Shown one piece after another: positions 1 through 11,711 of a DNA stretch of 64,000 bases (position 1 is its first letter; each line of letters begins with the position of its first letter). Below the pieces are notes generated by a model that was not told the origin of the DNA, did not search any database, and saw only the letters and a program-made list of their open reading frames with translations. The stretch comes from Butyrivibrio sp. (GTDB taxonomy: Bacteria > Bacillota > Clostridia > Lachnospirales > Lachnospiraceae): the NCBI GenBank assembly GCA_017446685.1, contig JAFSQI010000127.1:1-64000 (forward strand), given 5' to 3'. The translations under genes and the position numbers were made by a program.

Positions 1-65
1 TAAATTATATTGCCATCACTGCAGTTTAATGCAGAACATACATAGTTTTAAAAGAGGTAGTTTAA

Positions 66-3000
66 ATGATTTCCAAAGATTACACATTAGGTATTGATAT
101 TGGTTCAACAACTGTAAAAGTAGCACTTTTAGATAAAGAGCATAATATCATTTTTTCAGATTATAAAAGGCATTTTGCCAATATACAGGAAACTTTGGCA
201 CAACTCCTAACAGAAGCCAGAGAAGTAAGCGGCAATGTAACACTTCATCCTGTTATAACAGGTTCAGGCGGGCTTACTTTAGCCAAACATCTGGAAATTC
301 CTTTTGTTCAGGAAGTCATTGCCGTATCTACTTCACTTAAGGAACTCGCTCCAAAAACTGATGTTGCTATAGAACTTGGCGGCGAAGATGCTAAAATAAT
401 ATATTTTGAAGACGGAAATGTTGAACAGCGAATGAACGGAATCTGTGCAGGTGGTACAGGTTCATTTATAGACCAGATGGCAGCTCTTTTGCAGACTGAT
501 GCCTCCGGTCTAAATGAATATGCAAAAAACTATAATTCACTCTATACTATTGCAGCAAGATGTGGTGTTTTCGCAAAATCAGATATTCAGCCGCTTATCA
601 ATGAAGGTGCTACCAAAGAAGATCTGGCTGCTTCTATTTTTCAGGCTGTTGTTAATCAGACAATTTCAGGTCTTGCCTGCGGAAAACCGATAAGAGGACA
701 TGTAGCATTTTTAGGTGGTCCTCTCCACTTCCTTGATCAGCTCAAAGCTGCCTTTATCAGAACATTAAAGCTTGATGAAGAACATACGATAGAAACCGAT
801 AATTCGCATTTATTCGCAGCTATCGGTTCTGCTCTTAATGCAAAAGAAGATACTTCTTATTCTATGGATGATATGGTCAATAAACTCTCCCATAAAATTG
901 TTATGGATGCAGAAGTGTCAAGACTTGATCCTCTTTTCAAAAATGAAGATGATTATAATTTCTTCAAAAAACGTCAGGATCAGTATAAAGTCAAGACAAG
1001 AAAACTTGATGGTTATAAGGGCAAGGCATTCCTTGGAATTGATGCCGGATCTACAACTACTAAATGTGCACTCATAAGTGAAGATGGGGATCTTCTCTAT
1101 TCTTTTTACTCAAGTAATAACGGTAGTCCGCTTAAGACAGCTATTTCTTCAATCCAGGAAATATACAAACTCAAGCCTGCTGATGTTGAAATTGCAAGAG
1201 CTTGTTCAACAGGATATGGAGAGGCTCTTCTTAAGTCAGCTCTTTTACTTGATGACGGTGAGGTGGAAACTATTGCTCACTACAATGCAGCTGCATTTTT
1301 TGATCCTGAAGTTGACTGCATCCTGGATATAGGCGGACAGGATATGAAATGTATCCATATAAAGAATCAGTCTGTTGACTCTGTTCAGCTCAATGAAGCT
1401 TGTTCTTCAGGCTGTGGTTCTTTCATCGAAACCTTTGCAAAATCACTTGATTACAGCGTTCAGGATTTTGCCAAGGTTGCTCTTTATGCAAAGTCTCCTG
1501 TTGATCTTGGAACAAGATGTACTGTATTTATGAATTCAAGAGTTAAACAGGCTCAAAAAGAAGGCGCTGATGTTGCAGATATTTCATCCGGTCTTGCTTA
1601 CTCAGTTATTAAAAATGCTTTATTCAAGGTTATAAAAGTTTCAGACGCCAAGGATCTAGGTAATCACATCGTTGTACAAGGCGGAACCTTCTACAATGAT
1701 GCTGTTCTTCGTGCATTTGAGATTATATCAGGTGCAGAGGCAATAAGACCTGATATTGCCGGAATAATGGGTGCTTTTGGTGCTGCACTTATTGCAAGAG
1801 ACAGATTCAATGAGGTTGAAAATTACAAAACAACTATGCTCTCAATTGAACAGATTAATTCTCTTGAATACACAACAAGCATGGCTACCTGTCAGGGATG
1901 TACCAACCACTGCAGACTGACCGTCAATAAATTCACAGGTGGACGCCAGCACATTTCAGGAAACAGATGTGAACGTGGAATTGGTAAAGTAAAAAATGCT
2001 GCTAATGTTCCAAATCTTTTTGATTACAAATATAAAAGACTCTTTAGTTACGTACCGCTTTCAGACGATAAGGCAGTTCGTGGTACAGTAGGTATTCCAA
2101 GAGTTCTTAACTTTTATGAAAATTATCCTTTCTGGTTTACATTCTTTACCAAGTTAGGATATAAAGTGGTTCTCTCTCCTCGTTCAACACATCAGATATA
2201 TGAGCTGGGTATAGAGTCAATTCCAAGTGAATCAGAATGCTATCCTGCCAAGCTGTCTCATGGACATGTTGAATGGCTAATCAAGCAGAATGTCGACTTT
2301 ATCTTCTATCCGGGTCTTTTTTACGAGCGAGAAGAGGTTGAAGGCGCTACTAACCACTACAACTGCCCTATTGTAACTTCTTATTCTGAAAATATTAAAA
2401 ATAATGTTGAAGCAATTACTAATGGACAGATAAAGCTACGCAATCCATTCATGGCATTTACTTCGATTGAAACTGTTACAAGTGCGCTGGTAAAAGAATT
2501 CTCGGAAATACCAACAGAAGAAATAATAGCCGCTGCCAAAGAAGGCTGGGATGAAATGGCTAATGCAAGAAAAGATGTTCAGTTAAAGGGAGAAGAAACC
2601 CTTAAATGGATGGAAGAAAACCATAAACATGGTATTGTTCTTGCAGGAAGACCCTATCATATTGACCCTGAAATCAATCACGGTATACCTGATATGATTT
2701 GTTCTTATGGTGTAGCTGTTTTGACTGAAGACAGCGTTTCTCATTTAGGACATCCGGAGAGACCTCTTATAGTATCAGATCAGTGGATGTATCATTCAAG
2801 ACTATATGCCGCTGCCAGCTATGTAAGAACAAGGGATGATCTTGATCTTATTCAGCTCAACTCTTTCGGATGCGGTCTTGACGCTGTAACTACAGACCAG
2901 GTAAATGATATTTTATCCGGTTCAGATAAGATTTATACCTGTCTTAAAATTGATGAGGTAAACAATCTTGGAAGTGCAAGAATAAGAGTACGTTCTCTTC

Positions 3001-4316
3001 TTGCAGCCATCAGAGTTAGAAAACAAAAAAATAAAATCCGAAAGATAAACGACTGCTCTAACCACAGAGTTATATTTACAGAAGAAATGCGTAAAAACTA
3101 TACGCTTCTTTGCCCTCAGATGTCTCCAATTCATTTTGATATATTGGAACCGGCTTTTTCTGCTTGTGGTTACAACTTTGTTGTTATGCAAAATGACAAC
3201 AGACATGCGATAGATATGGGACTTAAGTATGTAAACAATGATGCTTGTTACCCTTCATTATGGGTTGTAGGTCAGATTATGGATGAACTTCTCTCCGGTA
3301 AATATGACCTTAACAGAACTGCCGTTATTATGTCCCAGACAGGTGGCGGATGCCGAGCAACCAACTACGTTGGATTTATCAGAAGAGCTTTGAAAAAAGC
3401 CGGAATGGAACAGATTCCTGTTGTTTCACTGAATTTATCAAAGCTTGAATCTAATCCCGGTTTCCATATTAATCTGGAAATGTTGGAAAGAGCTGCATAT
3501 GGTGCAGTATTCGGTGATATATTCATGAGATGTGTCTATCGTATGCGTCCATATGAAAAAATAAAAGGTTCTGTAGATGCCTGCCACCAGAAATGGCTTC
3601 CTGTTGTAAAAGAATTCGTGACAGCAAAGCATATGAATATTTTCAAATTTGAAAAGCTTTGCAAAGAAATTATTGAAGATTTTGATAGAATTGAAATTAC
3701 CGATGAAGTTAAGCCAAGAGTCGGAGTTGTTGGAGAAATTCTAGTAAAATTTGCTCCTGCAGCAAATAATCATCTCGTTGAACTACTTGAGTCAGAAGGC
3801 GCCGAAGCAGTTGTTCCTGATCTTATCGACTTCATGCTCTACTGCTTCTACAACCAAATTTACAAAGCAGAAGAATTTGGAACTTCTAAAAAAACTGCCG
3901 CGCTTATGAGAGTCGGTATATGGGCTATAGAAAGACTACGAAGCGGTGCAACAAAAGCATTTAAAAAGAGTGTTCATTTCGATCCACCTACAAGCATTTA
4001 TAAACTTGTAGAATATGCTAAACCAATAGTTTCAATAGGTAATCAGACTGGAGAAGGCTGGTTCCTTACAGGTGAAATGGTTGAGCTTATAAAGGAAGGT
4101 GCTACTAATATAGTTTGTACACAGCCATTTGGATGCCTTCCAAACCATGTGGTAGGTAAAGGTGTTATTAAACAGATGCGCCACTTGTACCCCGGCTGTA
4201 ATATTGTGGCAATTGATTACGACCCGGGTGCTTCTGAGGTTAATCAGCTTAATCGTATTAAGTTGATGCTCTCTACTGCTCAGCGTAAGGTTGATGAATC
4301 AAAAAAAGCAATGTAA
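66..4316 (+). CDS. Giant double-module acyl-CoA dehydratase activase-like protein (BcrA/BadF-type ATPase, DUF2229, HgdB-like)
   Basis: 1416 residues. Two ASKHA-type ATPase modules stand in tandem: the first begins LGIDIGSTTVK (about residue 8) with Cys127 and Cys166 in NGICAGGTG and AARCGVF contexts, the second begins LGIDAGSTTTK (about 323) with GCGSF and GTRCTVF motifs. These cysteines match those that hold the bridging [4Fe-4S] cluster in activators of 2-hydroxyacyl-CoA dehydratases. A Cys-rich region follows (CQGCTNHC at about 618) and then a DUF2229/dehydratase-like C-terminal half. Known activators are about 260-residue homodimers; these very long fusions are common in Clostridia but their substrate is unknown. 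GAGGT lies 7 nt before the ATG. It is the only convincing plus-strand gene and is monocistronic, ending at a strong terminator. The family call is firm; ATP-driven low-potential electron transfer is inferred. Confidence 0.85.
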   Translation: MISKDYTLGIDIGSTTVKVALLDKEHNIIFSDYKRHFANIQETLAQLLTEAREVSGNVTLHPVITGSGGLTLAKHLEIPFVQEVIAVSTSLKELAPKTDVAIELGGEDAKIIYFEDGNVEQRMNGICAGGTGSFIDQMAALLQTDASGLNEYAKNYNSLYTIAARCGVFAKSDIQPLINEGATKEDLAASIFQAVVNQTISGLACGKPIRGHVAFLGGPLHFLDQLKAAFIRTLKLDEEHTIETDNSHLFAAIGSALNAKEDTSYSMDDMVNKLSHKIVMDAEVSRLDPLFKNEDDYNFFKKRQDQYKVKTRKLDGYKGKAFLGIDAGSTTTKCALISEDGDLLYSFYSSNNGSPLKTAISSIQEIYKLKPADVEIARACSTGYGEALLKSALLLDDGEVETIAHYNAAAFFDPEVDCILDIGGQDMKCIHIKNQSVDSVQLNEACSSGCGSFIETFAKSLDYSVQDFAKVALYAKSPVDLGTRCTVFMNSRVKQAQKEGADVADISSGLAYSVIKNALFKVIKVSDAKDLGNHIVVQGGTFYNDAVLRAFEIISGAEAIRPDIAGIMGAFGAALIARDRFNEVENYKTTMLSIEQINSLEYTTSMATCQGCTNHCRLTVNKFTGGRQHISGNRCERGIGKVKNAANVPNLFDYKYKRLFSYVPLSDDKAVRGTVGIPRVLNFYENYPFWFTFFTKLGYKVVLSPRSTHQIYELGIESIPSESECYPAKLSHGHVEWLIKQNVDFIFYPGLFYEREEVEGATNHYNCPIVTSYSENIKNNVEAITNGQIKLRNPFMAFTSIETVTSALVKEFSEIPTEEIIAAAKEGWDEMANARKDVQLKGEETLKWMEENHKHGIVLAGRPYHIDPEINHGIPDMICSYGVAVLTEDSVSHLGHPERPLIVSDQWMYHSRLYAAASYVRTRDDLDLIQLNSFGCGLDAVTTDQVNDILSGSDKIYTCLKIDEVNNLGSARIRVRSLLAAIRVRKQKNKIRKINDCSNHRVIFTEEMRKNYTLLCPQMSPIHFDILEPAFSACGYNFVVMQNDNRHAIDMGLKYVNNDACYPSLWVVGQIMDELLSGKYDLNRTAVIMSQTGGGCRATNYVGFIRRALKKAGMEQIPVVSLNLSKLESNPGFHINLEMLERAAYGAVFGDIFMRCVYRMRPYEKIKGSVDACHQKWLPVVKEFVTAKHMNIFKFEKLCKEIIEDFDRIEITDEVKPRVGVVGEILVKFAPAANNHLVELLESEGAEAVVPDLIDFMLYCFYNQIYKAEEFGTSKKTAALMRVGIWAIERLRSGATKAFKKSVHFDPPTSIYKLVEYAKPIVSIGNQTGEGWFLTGEMVELIKEGATNIVCTQPFGCLPNHVVGKGVIKQMRHLYPGCNIVAIDYDPGASEVNQLNRIKLMLSTAQRKVDESKKAM

Positions 4317-4335
4317 TAAAAAGTTAAAAAGCATA

Positions 4336-4367
4336 AAAAAGCTGCGGAAAAAATCCCGCAGCTTTTT
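4336..4367. terminator. Bidirectional rho-independent terminator
   Basis: A 12-bp stem (AAAAAGCTGCGG / CCGCAGCTTTTT) with an 8-nt loop has a T-run on both strands. It lies between two convergent genes ending at 4316 and 4394 and would serve both. Confidence 0.9.
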
Positions 4368-4393
4368 AATATGCATAAATGTCAGATATAAAG

Positions 4394-4873
4394 TTATTTA
4401 ATCTTAGCATTAAGTTTTTCTATAGCATCTTCATGACGTTGAATAGCAAAAGTGGCTGACTTAATTTTCAATTCTGTTGCCATTCTCTTTTTATGAATCT
4501 CATTGCTCTTTGTATAGTAATCGAAGATACTCTCATCCTCAACTTCCAAAAACTTATCCGCTATACATCCAGGAAGTACAAATTTCTTAATAACATCACT
4601 GAACTGTACTTCTATGTATTTACCATCCTGCTTAACAACTTTGCCTTCACCAAACTTTTTGTGAACAACCTTCATATCAAGTGCAGAATGAGCCCCAAGA
4701 GTTTCTTCTTCCTTCTCAAGATCCGCTAAAACATCACCCAACTGAGTCTGCTCGTCTTTGAGATTTTCAATCTGTTTTGCATTCTCTTCAAGCATCTCTT
4801 TGGTTTTTTTGGTGGGCTTTTTCTTAAGGTCGCTCTTTACCTCAATTTCATCATTCTCCGCATTAAGGGCCAT
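4394..4873 (-). CDS. Coiled-coil protein with a small SH3-like core, function unknown
   Basis: 159 residues if started at the ATG at 4873, which has AAGGAG 9 nt upstream; an upstream in-frame start at 4900 has no such site. The N-terminal third is Lys/Glu-rich and predicted coiled coil (EMLEENAKQIENLKDEQ). The middle (VVHKKFGEGKVVKQDGKYIEVQFSD) resembles the small beta-barrel found at the C terminus of UvrD/PcrA helicases, and a second helical segment closes the protein. There is no signal peptide or membrane segment. It is the last gene of the minus-strand run from 9634 and ends at the shared terminator. I do not recognise a named family; nucleic-acid or protein interaction is only a guess. 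Confidence 0.6.
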   Translation of the reverse strand: MALNAENDEIEVKSDLKKKPTKKTKEMLEENAKQIENLKDEQTQLGDVLADLEKEEETLGAHSALDMKVVHKKFGEGKVVKQDGKYIEVQFSDVIKKFVLPGCIADKFLEVEDESIFDYYTKSNEIHKKRMATELKIKSATFAIQRHEDAIEKLNAKIK

Positions 4874-4949
4874 ATGATTAGTCTCCTTATAAAATATCAT
4901 AGATAAATTATCGAACTATCATTAATATTTTATCGTATTTTTTTAGGAA

Positions 4950-5777
4950 TTACAAGTTTGTATAAGAACCTGGTTTTAATTCAATAGCTTTTTTGTCCAC
5001 TTCAATCCATACACTGTTTGCATTAGGATTATATGCAAAATCGCCATTAACAGAGAACTGAACTCTATTATAACTATCTATATAATCAACTATTTCAATA
5101 TTTGTAGCATACCAGATATCATCATGACCAGACATTTCTTTGGCAAATTTTTCAATTATATGCCAATTATTGTCACGCTCAAACTCATAGCTATGCCCCC
5201 AAACATACAGCATGTATAAATACTGTGTTTTATGAAGATCAGAAAATTCTTTGTACAATCTCTCAAGGTTCGGGTTACTGTGAGAACATGTAGGGTTCCA
5301 TCTCAGAAAATCAGAAGGCATTGCAAATCCAAGTGTAGAATGAACTGTTCTCGCATGAACAATTCCACAGTTCTTAAATATATCAACCACCTGATCATCA
5401 AAAGAGCCATTTGGATAAGCCATTCCTCTAACTGTCTTGCCTAGAGCTGACTCAAGATTTCTTCTGTCCTCAATAACCTGCTGGACAATCTGTTCCTTAG
5501 GGCATCTGGCTATTGTAGGATGTGTAAGCGTATGACACGCTACTTCATGCCCTTTATAGAGCTCTTTATATTCTGAAATCGGAATTCTCTCATCATAGCT
5601 CTCTTTATATTCAAGGTCCATAAGTCCTGAATTAACATTGAAAGTTCCCTTTAAATTATACTCATTAAAAAGAGCTACCAGCCTTCTGTCAGCAATTTTA
5701 CCATCATCATAGCTTAGAGTAAGTACTTTGTGTCTGCCTTCAGGGAATGTCATATAAATGTTTTTAATCTTATTCAT
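4950..5777 (-). CDS. Polysaccharide deacetylase family protein (NodB domain)
   Basis: 275 residues. The NodB metal site is visible: LSYDDG (Asp24, Asp25; the family usually has TFDDG) and HTLTHP (His82, His86), so a metal-dependent de-N-acetylase acting on a polysaccharide or amide is likely. The ATG at 5777 has GGAGGAG 6-8 nt upstream, whereas the in-frame GTG at 5792 sits on the ribosome-binding site itself. No signal peptide or membrane anchor is present, which is unusual for cell-wall deacetylases and suggests an intracellular substrate. It follows metA by about 50 nt, but a functional link is not evident. Confidence 0.8.
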   Translation of the reverse strand: MNKIKNIYMTFPEGRHKVLTLSYDDGKIADRRLVALFNEYNLKGTFNVNSGLMDLEYKESYDERIPISEYKELYKGHEVACHTLTHPTIARCPKEQIVQQVIEDRRNLESALGKTVRGMAYPNGSFDDQVVDIFKNCGIVHARTVHSTLGFAMPSDFLRWNPTCSHSNPNLERLYKEFSDLHKTQYLYMLYVWGHSYEFERDNNWHIIEKFAKEMSGHDDIWYATNIEIVDYIDSYNRVQFSVNGDFAYNPNANSVWIEVDKKAIELKPGSYTNL

Positions 5778-5827
5778 TTCTGTCTCCTCCACTTATAATG
5801 CATATATGAATAAAAATATTATAAACC

Positions 5828-6793
5828 TTACACCTCTTTTGTTAGTGCCATCATAGCTTTCCTTGCAACATCTTCATCAAGAATCTGGCCCCATTTATAT
5901 GGAGTATTCTGATATACGTAGTAATTCAACCAGTTAGTATACAAGTTGTTGGCATGAGAGCGCCAACGTAAATCAGGCTTATTATCAGGGTTATTATCAG
6001 GATAATAATTCTCAGGAACATGAATATCAAGTCCTTTTGAAAGATCTCTTCTATATTCCTGATCCAAAGTGAGCCTGTCATATTCAGCATGTCCCATTAC
6101 AAAAATCTGACTTCCTGACTTATTCATGCATAGAAAAATGCCAGCCTCATCAGACTCAGCAAGAACAACAAGATCTTCGCATTTATGTATTTCATCTGCT
6201 GGAGTTTCGGTATGTCTGGAATGAGGCATATAAAAAACGTCATCAAATCCTCTTACAAGAGGAACTTTTCTATTCATTACTCTATGTTCAAAAATACCAA
6301 AAACCTTTTCATCAAGCTGTCTTTTATTTATTCCATAGTGATAATAAACTCCTGCCTGTGCCCCCCAACAGATGTGAAATGTAGAAGTTACATTTGTCTT
6401 TGACCATTCAAAAACTTCACATAATTCCGGCCAGTAATCAACTTCTTCAAAATCCATCTGTTCTACAGGTGCACCTGTTATTATGAGTCCATCATAAGTT
6501 TTATCCTTAAGCTCACTGAATGGATGATAAAATCTGTTCAAATGATTTGGTGAAGTATTGCTGGAATGATGTGAACTCATCTGCATAAAAGATACATCAA
6601 TCTGCAACGGTGTATTGGACATTGAACGCAAAAGCTGAAGTTCAGTATCCTCTTTTAAAGGCATAAGATTCAGAATACATATCTGTAATGAACGAATATC
6701 CTGATGTAAAGCTCTGTTTTCATCTACAGCGAATATATTTTCCTGCTCAAGAATTTCTCTAGCAGGAAGATCATTTTTAATTTTAATAGGCAT
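5828..6793 (-). CDS. metAA: Homoserine O-acyltransferase MetA, predicted acetyl-CoA type
   Basis: 321 residues, full length. It acylates the gamma-hydroxyl of homoserine in the first committed step of methionine synthesis. The nucleophile Cys142 lies in HICWGAQAG, and the HAEYD segment supplies the His/Glu of the triad. Residue 111 is Glu (GAPVEQMDFEEVDYW). In this family Glu111 has been linked to acetyl-CoA use and Gly111, as in E. coli, to succinyl-CoA use, so homoserine O-acetyltransferase is predicted although many databases would label it succinyltransferase. It sits 49 nt behind ligA, probably in the same transcript, with no room for a SAM riboswitch or T-box directly in front. Confidence 0.93.
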   Translation of the reverse strand: MPIKIKNDLPAREILEQENIFAVDENRALHQDIRSLQICILNLMPLKEDTELQLLRSMSNTPLQIDVSFMQMSSHHSSNTSPNHLNRFYHPFSELKDKTYDGLIITGAPVEQMDFEEVDYWPELCEVFEWSKTNVTSTFHICWGAQAGVYYHYGINKRQLDEKVFGIFEHRVMNRKVPLVRGFDDVFYMPHSRHTETPADEIHKCEDLVVLAESDEAGIFLCMNKSGSQIFVMGHAEYDRLTLDQEYRRDLSKGLDIHVPENYYPDNNPDNKPDLRWRSHANNLYTNWLNYYVYQNTPYKWGQILDEDVARKAMMALTKEV

Positions 6794-6842
6794 CTTATCT
6801 TCCCCAACTATTTTTATTTTTTATAATGAAATGTATTATACA

Positions 6843-9634
<2,792 letters not shown>

Positions 9635-9660
9635 ATTTTGTCTCCGGTACATAATAATCA

Positions 9661-9698
9661 AAAAGAACGGTTCAGAAAATAATCACTAAACCGTTCTA
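9661..9698 (-). terminator. Rho-independent terminator of the mecA-like gene
   Basis: Inverted repeat AGAACGGTT(c/t)AG, 12 bp, with a 10-nt loop, followed on the minus strand by TTTTT. It starts a few bases after the stop codon of the gene ending at 9707. Confidence 0.88.
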
Positions 9699-9706
9699 AA
9701 TAAATG

Positions 9707-10594
9707 TTAACAAGAAGCGAGCTTTTCAATTGCTCTATCTTTTATCAGGCAATCATAATTTTCTTTATAATGTGCAATTGTATTCTGATTGGTAGCCTTA
9801 AAATGTCCAAATTCGTATGCCATAGTAAAGAGCGAAGCAAATGCTTTCGCATTTTCCTCTCCACGAATGAGATCAAGATAATATTCCCCGGTTAACTCAT
9901 TCTTATAAAGAGAACTGATTATATTTATATTTTTGGGCGTCTTGTTACAAAAAGTAATAACTGTTCTGATGTCCTTAAAAGTAAATACATACTCATGAAA
10001 TTTTAATCTGTTATTATCTCTTTTTTCTTTTTCTTCAGGAGAAAGCGTTTTGTTCTTTATAGATGCACTATTTGATATACTTGCTGCTTTCTTCTTACCA
10101 TCTTCAACAGTAGCTGATGAATTAACTTCGATTATATTATCAGCATTCTCATCATGTTTTTCTGAAAGCCCCGTTTCTTCCATTATATTCTTTACAGAAT
10201 TTGTAAGTCGTTTAAGGCTATTCAAATATTCATTTAACCTGTTGATACGCTCTTCATCAACGCTATCGCCGAGATCTTCCAATATATTTTTAGGTATTTT
10301 GATGCCAGCCTTCTCAGTAAGATTCTTAAGTATTTCTCCAAACGAAGCAGAAGCATTCTCTGAGAGAGTCAAAGAAATTGAATGGTCCGGTAAAACAGTA
10401 ATCTGCATGGGCATGAAAGAACCTGTAGGCTTATAATCAACTTCTTCCTCAGCTTTTTTCATGACTTCATGAAGAAAATCCATTGCTTCTTTTTTCTTTT
10501 CAAACAAATCTTCCAGCTTGATGCCCTGTTCATCCATATCATCTTCTGTTATTATGCAGGTAACTGTATCTTTATTTATTCTCTTAAATTCCAT
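9707..10594 (-). CDS. MecA-type adaptor protein (ClpC adaptor family)
   Basis: 295 residues. The N terminus (MEFKRINKDTVTCIITEDDM, then LEDLFEKKKEAMDFLHEVM) fits the substrate-binding domain of MecA, and the C-terminal part from about 200 (HEYVFTFKDIRTVITFCNK ... KENYDCLIKDRAIEKL) fits the ClpC-binding domain. A charged linker of about 90 residues (roughly 105-195) makes it longer than the 218-residue B. subtilis protein. MecA hands proteins to ClpCP for degradation; the substrate here is unknown. It lies 63 nt after hypE with its own terminator, so it may be transcribed with the hyp genes or alone. Confidence 0.75.
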   Translation of the reverse strand: MEFKRINKDTVTCIITEDDMDEQGIKLEDLFEKKKEAMDFLHEVMKKAEEEVDYKPTGSFMPMQITVLPDHSISLTLSENASASFGEILKNLTEKAGIKIPKNILEDLGDSVDEERINRLNEYLNSLKRLTNSVKNIMEETGLSEKHDENADNIIEVNSSATVEDGKKKAASISNSASIKNKTLSPEEKEKRDNNRLKFHEYVFTFKDIRTVITFCNKTPKNINIISSLYKNELTGEYYLDLIRGEENAKAFASLFTMAYEFGHFKATNQNTIAHYKENYDCLIKDRAIEKLASC

Positions 10595-10657
10595 TAAATG
10601 AAGTATCCTTTCAAAAATAAATCACAATCCAAAACCAGCAAACCTATTTTACAACAT

Positions 10658-11668
10658 TTAACAAATTCTTGGAAGACCTTCTCCATACATTAAACCGATA
10701 ATGCGCTTTCCACCAATCTTTGTATTCAAAACCACATTATGATCATTAATAGTCTCTTCACTTTGTGTTACATCACCGATAATTTCAGCATTTTCACCAT
10801 ATTTAGATTCTCTTATAAGTAAAAGAGCTTTTTCTGCATCTTCTGCAGCTACTGACAAAACCATTTTTCCTTCATTTCCCATGTACATTGGGTCAAGTCC
10901 CAAAATACCGCAAAAATCTTTTACAGCAGCCTGTACGGGAAGTTTTTCTTCATAAAGATTTATCGTACACTTGGATGAATCACAAAATTCATTTAAAACT
11001 GTTCCAAGGCCACCTCTTGTAACATCTCGCATAGCATGAACCTGTATATTGTTATCCAGAAGCTTAATAACCATTTCTTTTAAAGGGGCAGCGTCAGATA
11101 CTACATTGGTCTGAATTCCCATTCTGGTGCTAAGTATTGCAGCATGATGATCACCAAGATTACCTGAAACAATGATTTTGTCACCGTTTCTAAGATTAAA
11201 AGGCCCCGGAACCTGAAGATTATCTCTTATAAAACCAACTCCGGAGGTATTAATTATAAGTCCCGGCTCACCGCCTTTATTTTCAATTACCTTAGTATCC
11301 CCTGTTATAATTTTGACGCCTGCTTCGTTAGCAGTTTCTGCCATTGAAGCAATTATCTTGTCAAGAATTTCCATATCAAGGCCTTCTTCAAGAATGCATC
11401 CGCAGGTAAGATACATAGGAGTCGCACCACTCATAAGAAGATCGTTAACAGTTCCGCAAACAGATAATCTTCCTATATCTCCTCCGGGAAATATTATAGG
11501 TGTAACCACAAAGCTATCAGTTGTAACAGCCAGTTTTCTTGATCCTTCAACTACTGCAGAATCTTCTAATTTATCAAGAATCTCATTGTGAAAATGCTTA
11601 GAAAAAACTTCATGTATGAGCTGTGAAGTTGATTCTCCGCCGCTTCCATGAGCCATAGTAATCTTCAT
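10658..11668 (-). CDS. hypE: Hydrogenase maturation protein HypE (carbamoyl dehydratase)
   Basis: 336 residues. HypE receives the carbamoyl group from HypF on its C-terminal Cys and dehydrates it with ATP to a thiocyanate, the source of the CN ligands on the [NiFe] active-site iron. The family C-terminal PRIC is present (GEGLPRIC), as is the glycine-rich N terminus (MAHGSGGESTSQLI) and the PurM-like ATP-binding fold. The ATG at 11668 has AAAGG 7 nt upstream; the in-frame TTG at 11683 overlaps that site. It is the last gene of the ech-hyp operon. Confidence 0.96.
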   Translation of the reverse strand: MKITMAHGSGGESTSQLIHEVFSKHFHNEILDKLEDSAVVEGSRKLAVTTDSFVVTPIIFPGGDIGRLSVCGTVNDLLMSGATPMYLTCGCILEEGLDMEILDKIIASMAETANEAGVKIITGDTKVIENKGGEPGLIINTSGVGFIRDNLQVPGPFNLRNGDKIIVSGNLGDHHAAILSTRMGIQTNVVSDAAPLKEMVIKLLDNNIQVHAMRDVTRGGLGTVLNEFCDSSKCTINLYEEKLPVQAAVKDFCGILGLDPMYMGNEGKMVLSVAAEDAEKALLLIRESKYGENAEIIGDVTQSEETINDHNVVLNTKIGGKRIIGLMYGEGLPRIC

Positions 11669-11711
11669 ATTATTGCCTTTCAATTAAATTATTACTGTAA
11701 AATATAATTAA

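Noticed and set aside
6794-6842. SAM riboswitch or T-box before metA
   Set aside because: Only 49 nt separate ligA and metA; no structured leader could fit.
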